Below, piece after piece: positions 1 to 6,050 of a DNA stretch of 6,050 nucleotides (positions are counted from its first letter, which is position 1; each line of letters begins with the position of its first letter). A program made the translations under genes and the position numbers. The notes under the pieces were generated by a model, which saw nothing but the letters and a program-made list of their open reading frames with translations, had not been told where the DNA came from and made no database searches. The DNA comes from Fusobacterium sp. (lineage in GTDB: Bacteria > Fusobacteriota > Fusobacteriia > Fusobacteriales > Fusobacteriaceae): contig JAHHTB010000117.1 in NCBI GenBank assembly GCA_020024855.1, forward strand, positions 1 to 6,050, in the 5' to 3' direction.

Positions 1-1969
1 ATTTTACATTAGTATTAAATTCATTAATTTTTTCTAAATTGTACATCTTTCCTATCTTATTTTTTAAATTTTCTTTAGCTAAATCACCATCTGTATCTTT
101 TATAAAAATTATTACTTGTTCAGCAATCTCAGGTAATACCTCACATACCTTTTTTATTCTATGCTTATCAAAAGCTGATAATGGAGCATCCATAACTAAC
201 GGATAAGGCTCTGATGCTAACTCTTTATTTTCATTTTTCTGATACTCTCTAGCTAATTTTATTATTCCACTTATAAAAGCAAAAATTACTGATATACTCT
301 GTGCTGTTGAAGTCTCTGTTTCATAATTATCAGCTTGAACTTTTATTCCATAATTTTTATCAATATCTAGACTCAATCCACCTTCATATATAGTTTTAAA
401 AATACTATTAATTTCATCTTCCAAATAATTTCTTAACTCTGTTTCCTTTTCATTCAGAATTTTGCTTAAATACTCATATACTCCTAAAGCATAAGCTTTA
501 TAAATCTCTATTTTTCTATTTTCCTTATTGGTTAAATTTAACTCTGTTATTTTTCTTTCTAAATTTGTCACCAAGTATTCTCTCTCGATTGTATCCTTAC
601 TTAATTTTTCTCTCTCTATTCTTAATCTTTCTATATCTACTTCAGCATTTTTTCTATCTCTTGTTAAATCGTTCACTGTTTTAGTTACGTCTTTTCCTAA
701 AAGTTTCTCATCAAGAGCAATTAATTCATCTCTAATTTCCAATGATTTTTCGTTTAATTTATCAATATCTGCATAATTTTCTTGAATATGTCTATATATA
801 TCATTTTTCTGTTTTGCTCTAATATTTGACTCATTAGTAAAAATTCCTATTAATGTTCCTAATGATTTTGGAGGTAGATATTCTAATAACTTTTCTAAAT
901 TCTTATACTCTTCACTTCCCTCCTCAATATCTCTTCCACAAATACATTTATGATGTTCTAATAGATATTTTATTGCCTTTGAACTTAGCTCTGGAATTGA
1001 CTTTTCATCATATTTTAAATTAGTTAATTCTCCAATAGTATCTAATATCATATATCTTGAAAAGAACGATAATGCTCCCGAATTAAAATCTTTAAGTAAA
1101 GAACTTATCTTTTCAGTCTTTTGCTTTTCATAAGCTAGTTTTTCACTTTCTTTTTTATCTCTTTTCTCTTGGAGCTTTTTAGATTCCTCCATAAATTTTA
1201 ATTTCTCTTTACATTCAGCTATTATCTCTTTTGAACTTTTTTCTTGTTCCTTAATCTCATTCATACGTTGCTGATTTTTTTCAACTGTTTCTCTTAAATT
1301 TCTTAATTTCCTTGTATAATCTTTTACTTTTGAGTTACTATTTTGATCATAACTTTCTTCATATCTACCTATAACACTCTGCTTAGATCTAGGTTTTAAA
1401 TGATCAAGAGCTGAAATTATTACATTTAATCCCAATAGACCTCTTACAGCTTCAGCAAACTCATTACTTCTTTTCCCCCCTTGAACTTCCTTACTCATCT
1501 TTTCTATTCTTTCTCCATCAAAGAAAAAGTATTTTGAAAGCTCACTTGGTAGAATATTTCTTATCTCCTTCTCCCAATCATTTACTTTTATAACCGTGCC
1601 ATCTTTTCTTTTTAGTATTAATCTTACTTCTGGTGCTTCTTGAATTAATCTATTATTTCCTTTTTTCTGATATCTCTGTTCTCTTGTTATTTCATATTTA
1701 ATCTCACCATGTTCTAGTCCTATTTTAACTTCAACACTTGTTCCAAAATTATTTTCTAAATTTTTTTCAACATCTTTATTTAAGACATCCTTTATTTTAA
1801 AATTCGTCTCCCCATATAAACACCAAGAAAATGCTTGTGCTAAAGTAGTTTTACCAGTTCCATTATTTCCCATTATTATAGTTACATTTTTATACTCATC
1901 AGTGGAAAACTCAATTTTTGCATTTTTTAATTGTCTGAAATTTTTTAATTCCATATATATAATTTTCAT
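1..1969 (-). CDS. SMC/Rad50-like coiled-coil ATPase, DndD-like (3' end cut by window edge)
   Basis: I read this frame by hand. It is open from an ATG at 1969 through 656 codons to the left edge with no stop, so only the last few residues should be missing. Residues 1-60 hold an N-terminal ABC-type ATPase half with Walker A GNNGTGKTT (about 34-42). FFFDGERIEKM (148-158) matches a motif typical of DndD and related proteins. Charged coiled-coil segments lie at about 215-290 and 400-520, separated by a hook-like KCICGR (341-346). The C-terminal half has a degenerate signature STAQS (554-558) and Walker B PLVMDAPLSAFD (590-601). Such proteins bind DNA and use ATP; DndD is the ATPase of the DNA sulfur-modification complex. 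The start follows a GGAG site 8 bases upstream and overlaps the preceding stop (TAATG), which suggests translational coupling. A Lamassu LmuB-type SMC protein is a possible alternative. The SMC-like ATPase class is secure; the DndD assignment is moderate. Confidence 0.88.
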   Translation of the reverse strand, partial: MKIIYMELKNFRQLKNAKIEFSTDEYKNVTIIMGNNGTGKTTLAQAFSWCLYGETNFKIKDVLNKDVEKNLENNFGTSVEVKIGLEHGEIKYEITREQRYQKKGNNRLIQEAPEVRLILKRKDGTVIKVNDWEKEIRNILPSELSKYFFFDGERIEKMSKEVQGGKRSNEFAEAVRGLLGLNVIISALDHLKPRSKQSVIGRYEESYDQNSNSKVKDYTRKLRNLRETVEKNQQRMNEIKEQEKSSKEIIAECKEKLKFMEESKKLQEKRDKKESEKLAYEKQKTEKISSLLKDFNSGALSFFSRYMILDTIGELTNLKYDEKSIPELSSKAIKYLLEHHKCICGRDIEEGSEEYKNLEKLLEYLPPKSLGTLIGIFTNESNIRAKQKNDIYRHIQENYADIDKLNEKSLEIRDELIALDEKLLGKDVTKTVNDLTRDRKNAEVDIERLRIEREKLSKDTIEREYLVTNLERKITELNLTNKENRKIEIYKAYALGVYEYLSKILNEKETELRNYLEDEINSIFKTIYEGGLSLDIDKNYGIKVQADNYETETSTAQSISVIFAFISGIIKLAREYQKNENKELASEPYPLVMDAPLSAFDKHRIKKVCEVLPEIAEQVIIFIKDTDGDLAKENLKNKIGKMYNLEKINEFNTNVK

Positions 1970-2127
1970 TAATCTATCTCCACCTCTTCCTCGATAATTC
2001 TCTTAATTTCTAATACTATTTTAGCATCTGTTAATTCTCTTGTTTTTAAATTTCCTTTTTCTAAAACAACAGTTTTCTTTGCTATCTTTTCAATTATTTT
2101 CTCATCTATTTTAATAGCATTCTCCAT
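1969..2127 (-). CDS. Small 52-residue protein between helicase and SMC ATPase genes
   Basis: This short ORF translates to a 52-residue protein beginning MENAIKIDEKIIEKIAKK and ending IEEEVEID. It is rich in Lys, Glu and Ile, with no Cys, Trp or membrane segment, and looks largely helical. Its start lies inside the end of the helicase gene (17-base overlap, different frame) and its TAA overlaps the ATG of the SMC gene by one base. A strong GAGGAGG site (2137-2143) sits 9 bases before the chosen ATG. An in-frame ATG at 2131-2133 is only 3 bases from that site, so it is a less likely start. The ribosome binding site, the coupling on both sides and the position support a real gene. Small proteins of unknown role are known beside dndD-type genes in DNA modification islands, and this may be one; that link rests on position and general character only. 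A role as a partner or regulator of the ATPase is speculative. Confidence 0.72.
   Translation of the reverse strand: MENAIKIDEKIIEKIAKKTVVLEKGNLKTRELTDAKIVLEIKRIIEEEVEID
1978..1986 (-). promoter_or_regulatory. Ribosome binding site of the SMC ATPase gene
   Basis: GAGGTGGAG lies within the last codons of the small gene, its GGAG end 8 bases before the ATG at 1969. Together with the TAATG overlap it supports this start and stop-start coupled translation of the ATPase after the small protein. Confidence 0.7.
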
Positions 2128-4285
2128 AATCATATTCCTCCTCAAAGTATCTTATATTATCTTTGTATGCTTCTTTTATATCAAAAATAAACTTTCTAGT
2201 GGTAGATGGATTCATTGCTAATTTACCAAATTCTTCCATTCTAATCAACTCTTTTTTTACTAAAGAAATATCCATTTTTAATTGCTCAAGGGTTAAATAC
2301 TGTACGGTATCTAATGGACGTGGTAAAGTTATAAAATCATAAATCTCGGCAAAATCTTTAGTAATATTTTTAGATTTTCTTAAAACCCTTCCTCTTCGCT
2401 GAATATACTCTTTAGGATTAGTTGTACTCGCTAGAATAAAAACAGTTTTTATATCTGGAATATTTACTCCTTCATCTAAACATTTAATAGCTACTAATCC
2501 TTGTAAATACCCCTTTTCAAAAGCATCCTTTATCTCTTTTCTCTCATCTATACTCTCTTCAGAAGTAAATTTTGCCACTCTCATATCTAGTTCATTTCCC
2601 AATACTTGAGTAACCGCTGTAATCTGTTTTAAATCTTTATCATTGGTTTCAGTTATATCCTTATTTTCTATCAAAACATTAGTTGCCCCACAATAAATAA
2701 GAATAAATTTATCATCTTTATAGGGAAGAATATTCTCTTTTAGTTTTGATAGTTTATTTTGAGCTCCTGCAATTATCCTAGCTCTTTGAATAGCTAAAAT
2801 CTCTCCATATGAATCTAATTTTTTTCTTCCTTTATCATCTACATTTATATGCCTACATATTTCATAAGTTATATTTGTATACTCTTCCAATTCATTTGGT
2901 GTTAAATAAATCGGTATTGGATAATACTTATACGGTGTTAATTTTCCATCAGCAATAGCACGTTCTAACGTATATTCAATTACCTTTTCTCCAAAAAATT
3001 CATGTAATTTATTAGTTCCTACCTCGTCATTATGCCTATCTAATGTAGCAGAAAGTGCCAATCTATACTCATATCCTTCGTGCAAAGTTTTCAAAAGTTT
3101 AGTTGATCCAAAATTATGTGCTTCGTCTACTATTAAAAGTTTTCTTCCTTTTATTTCATCCAATTTATCTTGAACATAATTTGAAGTAAAAGTTGCATTT
3201 GTACAAATAAAGCAACAAAATTTCTTTGATTCTATCTTTAAATTTTGATTTCTAATTGCTCTATTTAATCTATCTTTCCAATCTTTTTGTTTAGAAGAGC
3301 TATAACCAATTATTGGTTTTATATTAAATTTAACTATATCTTCTACCCATTGCTCTACTAAATGTTGATAAGGACAGACTATTATAACGAAAAGTTGATT
3401 ATCCACTTCTTTTGATAATGTACATAGAGCTCCTAATCCTGTTAAGGTCTTTCCAGATCCTGTAGCCATATCAAAAATCCCTCTATAATCTCTATTTTTC
3501 CAATTTTCAATAGCCTCTAATTGATAATCATATAGTTGTATATTATTTGGAATAGTTGGATAATTATTTTTCGATAAAACATCTTCCTCTTTAACTTCTT
3601 CATCAAAAGCACTATCTTCTTTAACTGGATATCTTTTTACAAATTCTTTTTTTAATTCAGGAAATTCTAAGATCTTAATATTATTTTCACTATTATTCCA
3701 AATTCTATCAAAAGCTTTATCTTTTCTTTCAGCTCTGCTTCCATCTCTCCAAGAACAAAATACATCTATTGTTTCATAGTTTGTTTTCATAGCTGTTAAA
3801 CTTTCATTCATAGAGCCTGAAAAAGCTACCAAATCTCCATTTTCATCTTCAAATATTCCCATCTTTTCATGATACATTCCTAAAGCTGAATCATTTTCCA
3901 TAAAGGCTATTTTTATATCCAAATAATTTTGGGCTATCAATGAGGATAATAAACTGATCTGTTTTCTTTCAATCTCATCTTTCGGATTGGAAAGTTCCAT
4001 AAGAATATTTTCTTTCATCACTTCTTCTCTCAATTTGTAACCCAATTCTATATCTACAATATCCTTTTCAGATAATTTAGGAGAAGCAATCAATTTTATT
4101 TTCCCATCATTTTTTATAAATTCATTGATCCCTTTAGCTATTTCAGCCAATGAAGATGATGAAAAAAAACCAACAGCTCTTTTATAACTTATGCTATTTT
4201 TTAACAATGGTATATAAAACTCTCTAATAATGTCATCTTGTAAGGATCGATATTCCTCTTTAATTTCTAATTCTTTTAAACTCAT
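2111..4285 (-). CDS. PLD-like nuclease / SF2 DEAH helicase fusion, likely Dnd-associated restriction enzyme
   Basis: This 724-residue protein has two parts. Residues 1-180 resemble a phospholipase-D-type nuclease domain: H139 and K141 in YHEK, followed by SGSMNES (156-162), form one HxK...GSxN half-site. The usual Asp four residues after the Lys is Glu146. Residues about 250-660 are a superfamily 2 helicase: Q-motif-like LYDYQLEAIENW (251-262), motif I MATGSGKT (273-280), DEAH (387-390), SAT (412-414), motif V KCLDEGVNIPD (601-611) and motif VI QRRGRVLR (629-636). A charged helical tail follows. Helicases of this layout are recurrent neighbours of dnd genes and have been annotated as DNA phosphorothioation restriction enzymes; they presumably translocate on and cut unmodified DNA. 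The desulfurase upstream and DndD-like ATPase downstream support that role. An AAGGGGA site (4290-4296) precedes the ATG. The helicase assignment is certain; the PLD domain is strong; the restriction role is inferred. Confidence 0.95.
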   Translation of the reverse strand: MSLKELEIKEEYRSLQDDIIREFYIPLLKNSISYKRAVGFFSSSSLAEIAKGINEFIKNDGKIKLIASPKLSEKDIVDIELGYKLREEVMKENILMELSNPKDEIERKQISLLSSLIAQNYLDIKIAFMENDSALGMYHEKMGIFEDENGDLVAFSGSMNESLTAMKTNYETIDVFCSWRDGSRAERKDKAFDRIWNNSENNIKILEFPELKKEFVKRYPVKEDSAFDEEVKEEDVLSKNNYPTIPNNIQLYDYQLEAIENWKNRDYRGIFDMATGSGKTLTGLGALCTLSKEVDNQLFVIIVCPYQHLVEQWVEDIVKFNIKPIIGYSSSKQKDWKDRLNRAIRNQNLKIESKKFCCFICTNATFTSNYVQDKLDEIKGRKLLIVDEAHNFGSTKLLKTLHEGYEYRLALSATLDRHNDEVGTNKLHEFFGEKVIEYTLERAIADGKLTPYKYYPIPIYLTPNELEEYTNITYEICRHINVDDKGRKKLDSYGEILAIQRARIIAGAQNKLSKLKENILPYKDDKFILIYCGATNVLIENKDITETNDKDLKQITAVTQVLGNELDMRVAKFTSEESIDERKEIKDAFEKGYLQGLVAIKCLDEGVNIPDIKTVFILASTTNPKEYIQRRGRVLRKSKNITKDFAEIYDFITLPRPLDTVQYLTLEQLKMDISLVKKELIRMEEFGKLAMNPSTTRKFIFDIKEAYKDNIRYFEEEYDYGECY
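2137..2143 (-). promoter_or_regulatory. Strong ribosome binding site of the small 52-residue gene
   Basis: GAGGAGG is a near-perfect Shine-Dalgarno sequence embedded in the last codons of the helicase gene, which read as a Glu/Tyr-rich tail there. It is 9 bases from the ATG at 2127 and 3 bases from the in-frame ATG at 2133. The spacing favours the inner ATG and is the main evidence that the small ORF is translated. Confidence 0.72.
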
Positions 4286-4289
4286 TTTA

Positions 4290-4296
4290 TCCCCTT
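4290..4296 (-). promoter_or_regulatory. Ribosome binding site of the helicase gene
   Basis: AAGGGGA lies directly after the TAA stop of the desulfurase gene and 4 bases before the helicase ATG. It supports the ATG at 4285 as the start and the two genes being on one transcript. Confidence 0.7.
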
Positions 4297-5451
4297 TTAA
4301 GAATTTTTTTCTATGTAATCTAGAACTTTATCCAGTTGTTCCAAATCTTCATCTTCAGTAAAATACCCTATACTGAATCTAACTGTTCCTGCTGGATAAG
4401 TATTAAAAAACTTGTGAGCATATGGAGAGCAATGTAATCCTGTTCTCACTGCTATATCCATATCACTCAATACCTGTCCTATCTCATCAGCCGAATAATT
4501 CTTAAATCTACAAGAAACAACTCCTACCTGTTTTTCTCGTTCTTTATACCCAATTAATTCTATATTTTTATATTTTTCTAAAATTTTTATTAATTTTTTT
4601 AAAATACTCTCTTCCTTAGCATAAATACTCTTTATTCCAATATCTCGAATCCATTTCAAAGCAGAATTTAATCCAGATATTGCCAAAATATTTTGACTTC
4701 CAGCTTCATATCTAGCTGGTAAATTATAAGGCATATCCTGATTTGCAGAGTCTACACCTGTACCACCAAATATCAATGGCTTTAGCTCTATTCCTTTTTT
4801 TAAAATTACTCCCGATACTCCAAATGGTCCATAAAGTGTCTTATGTCCAGCAAAAACAACTGCATCTATATTTTCATTTCCAACATTTGTCTCTATAAGT
4901 CCCGCAGTTTGGCACATATCAATAATGTTAAATGCTTTATATTTTTTACTTTCTCTAGTTATCTCTTCAATTGGAGCAACTATTCCAAATACATTGCTAC
5001 AATGACTTATAATTATATATTTAGGTGGCTTTTTTTCAAAATTTTGATATATTTTTTCTAAATCATATTCACATAACTCTCTATTAAAATCTAATATTTC
5101 AATATTTAATCTATATTTTTTCTCTAAATTATGTAAAGTTCTTGTTACTGAATTATGCTCAAATGGAGATATATATATATTTATATCATTTTCCCACTCC
5201 ACTCCATTTAATAATAAATTTAACCCTTCAGTAGCTGTATTAGTAAAAATTACCTCTTTATTTTCACAATGTAGTAATTTTTTTAATAACTCTCTGGTTT
5301 CTTCAACTAAATAATTTGCTTTTGAAGCTAACTTATGTTGTCCTCTTCCTACATTGACTCCATTCTCTCTATAGAAACTATCCATAAAAGAGTACACTTG
5401 CTCAGGTTTTGGAAATGTAGTAGCTGAATTATCAAAATATGCTATTTTCAT
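4297..5451 (-). CDS. Cysteine desulfurase (class V aminotransferase fold), possible DndA-type sulfur donor
   Basis: This complete 384-residue enzyme is the normal length for NifS/IscS/SufS-class proteins. It uses pyridoxal phosphate to take sulfur from cysteine as a protein persulfide, leaving alanine, in the cytoplasm. Visible landmarks are YFDNSATTFPKP (5-16), H99 expected to stack on the cofactor, D178 and Q181 in IDMCQTAG, the Schiff-base lysine K204 in AGHKTLYGPFG, the active-site C341 in RTGLHCSPYAHK, and R358 in GTVRFSIGYF, expected to bind the substrate carboxylate. The LHCSPYAHK form resembles the EF2568-like subfamily of cysteine desulfurases more than housekeeping IscS. Its place in an operon with a DndD-like ATPase and a restriction-type helicase suggests it feeds DNA sulfur modification, as DndA or SspA do, rather than Fe-S assembly; no Fe-S scaffold gene is adjacent. 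The ATG follows an AGGGGGA site that overlaps the upstream stop codon. The enzyme class is certain; the pathway is inferred. Confidence 0.95.
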   Translation of the reverse strand: MKIAYFDNSATTFPKPEQVYSFMDSFYRENGVNVGRGQHKLASKANYLVEETRELLKKLLHCENKEVIFTNTATEGLNLLLNGVEWENDINIYISPFEHNSVTRTLHNLEKKYRLNIEILDFNRELCEYDLEKIYQNFEKKPPKYIIISHCSNVFGIVAPIEEITRESKKYKAFNIIDMCQTAGLIETNVGNENIDAVVFAGHKTLYGPFGVSGVILKKGIELKPLIFGGTGVDSANQDMPYNLPARYEAGSQNILAISGLNSALKWIRDIGIKSIYAKEESILKKLIKILEKYKNIELIGYKEREKQVGVVSCRFKNYSADEIGQVLSDMDIAVRTGLHCSPYAHKFFNTYPAGTVRFSIGYFTEDEDLEQLDKVLDYIEKNS

Positions 5452-5456
5452 CTAAA

Positions 5457-5463
5457 TCCCCCT
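5457..5463 (-). promoter_or_regulatory. Ribosome binding site of the desulfurase gene, overlapping upstream stop
   Basis: AGGGGGA lies 5 bases before the ATG at 5451. Its first bases are part of the TAG stop of the preceding gene. A ribosome finishing that gene would therefore sit on this site, which favours coupled translation of the two genes. It also fixes the desulfurase start. Confidence 0.75.
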
Positions 5464-6050
5464 AACAAAATTTCTCTAATATCTCTATTAATATCTGTCT
5501 TATCTCCTGTTGAGATATTGATTCCCCCATCTCATCTATAGAACTCAATAGATCGTTATAAAGTAGACTTGCTCTTCTTGTATATTCTACTTTATCAAAA
5601 GTTTTAGCCTGTTCATTTCCATTTTCATTTACAAAAGTTATTTTATAAGAGTTATTTTTCCCCTCTTCTTTATTCAAAGAATTACTATTAAACTCCTCTA
5701 CAGTAGTTTTAAACTCTTTAACTTCTTGTAAAAATTTAATTATTATACTATTATTCCAATCTTCTACTCTTAAAGAGGTTAACATTCTTGCTATTTTTTC
5801 AATAAAAACTATCTCATTATTTTTAGAACTACGAATTAATTCCAAAACTCTACTTTCATTCTTATTAAAAATATGTTCTTTAGTTTTTTCATTTAATTCT
5901 TCTTCCCAATTTTTCATTATTGAAATTAGAGATTGGTCACTATTTTTACTAAATATTTTCTTTACATCTTCTATTAATCTCAATTTTAATTTCTCTAATA
6001 ATCCTTCAAAATATACCTTTGTTCTTTTTATATCTTGCAATATATCTAAG
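5462..6050 (-). CDS. C-terminal part of an unrecognised protein (5' end beyond window)
   Basis: The frame is open from the right edge to a TAG at 5462-5464 and gives the last 195 residues of a protein. A TTG at 6038-6040 could serve as a start, but the frame stays open upstream of it and the 10 visible bases before it hold no ribosome binding site, so this is treated as a truncated larger gene. The fragment is hydrophilic and mostly helical, with no membrane segment, Cys cluster or nucleotide-binding motif. Around residue 98 it has RVEDWNNS, then a helix, a low-complexity Asn/Lys/Glu linker, a short likely beta stretch (YKITFVNENGNE) and a final helical segment ending ILIEILEKFC. This general shape is seen at the C-termini of some large defence P-loop ATPases, but I cannot name the family. 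The stop is 10 bases from the desulfurase start and overlaps its ribosome binding site, so it belongs to the same operon. Confidence 0.8.
   Translation of the reverse strand, partial: LDILQDIKRTKVYFEGLLEKLKLRLIEDVKKIFSKNSDQSLISIMKNWEEELNEKTKEHIFNKNESRVLELIRSSKNNEIVFIEKIARMLTSLRVEDWNNSIIIKFLQEVKEFKTTVEEFNSNSLNKEEGKNNSYKITFVNENGNEQAKTFDKVEYTRRASLLYNDLLSSIDEMGESISQQEIRQILIEILEKFC

Noticed and set aside
528..776. Plus-strand open frame of 82 codons
   Set aside because: It lies entirely antisense to the coiled-coil part of the SMC ATPase. Its Ser/Leu/Phe-rich product is what the reverse of Lys/Glu-rich AT-rich coding DNA gives, and it has no motif.
1475..1480. Run of six C (six G in the coding strand) followed by four A in the SMC gene, as a phase-variation or frameshift site
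   Set aside because: Six bases is short for a contingency tract, the zero-frame codons do not form a canonical slippery heptamer, and the reading frame carries on normally through it.
1..1969. Calling the SMC protein a Lamassu LmuB and the operon a Lamassu system
   Set aside because: The SMC part would fit, but Lamassu has no known need of a cysteine desulfurase or PLD-helicase, and no LmuA effector or LmuC is seen. It is kept only as an alternative for the ATPase family.
2131..2133. Upstream in-frame ATG for the 52-residue gene
   Set aside because: It is only 3 bases from the GAGGAGG site, too close for efficient initiation; the ATG two codons downstream has 9-base spacing.
4843..5061. Plus-strand open frame of 72 codons
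   Set aside because: It is antisense to the middle of the cysteine desulfurase, which has full family motifs across this stretch. The predicted product has no recognisable feature.
5168..5184. Short AT-dinucleotide stretch as a regulatory repeat
   Set aside because: It encodes the NIYIS segment of the desulfurase and is expected from Ile/Tyr codons in AT-rich DNA.
6038..6040. TTG as the start of the rightmost gene
   Set aside because: The frame stays open to the window edge and no Shine-Dalgarno sequence is visible in the few bases before it, so the gene is more likely truncated by the window.

Overview
The window is very AT-rich (roughly a quarter to 30% G+C by eye). Arginine is coded almost only by AGA, ATA and TTA codons are heavily used, and Shine-Dalgarno sites are strong and purine-rich. 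This fits a low-GC anaerobe such as a fusobacterium or clostridium, but nothing here fixes the species. No RNA genes, insertion sequences, CRISPR arrays, promoters or terminators are visible.

Every supported gene lies on the minus strand in one tightly packed operon, read from high to low coordinates. The order is: (1) the 3' end of an unrecognised gene (5462 to the right edge); (2) a pyridoxal-phosphate cysteine desulfurase of the NifS/IscS fold class (4297-5451); (3) a fused phospholipase-D-like nuclease and superfamily 2 helicase (2111-4285); (4) a 52-residue acidic/basic small protein (1969-2127); (5) a nearly complete SMC/Rad50-like coiled-coil ATPase resembling DndD (left edge to 1969). 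Gaps are 10 and 11 bases, and the last two junctions overlap by 17 bases and 1 base. There is no non-coding stretch over 12 bases inside the window, so the operon promoter must lie beyond position 6050.

A cysteine desulfurase, a DndD-like ATPase carrying the FFDGERI motif, and a PLD-helicase of the kind found as a restriction component beside dnd genes together suggest a DNA phosphorothioation (Dnd-type or related sulfur-based) modification and restriction island. In that reading the desulfurase supplies sulfur, the SMC ATPase assists DNA sulfuration, and the helicase/nuclease attacks unmodified DNA. The decisive sulfur-transfer enzyme (DndC/SspD/BrxP-like PAPS-reductase fold) is not in the window and would be expected upstream, beyond position 6050. 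The arrangement differs from textbook dndBCDE, so this may be a variant system. That is inference, not proof.
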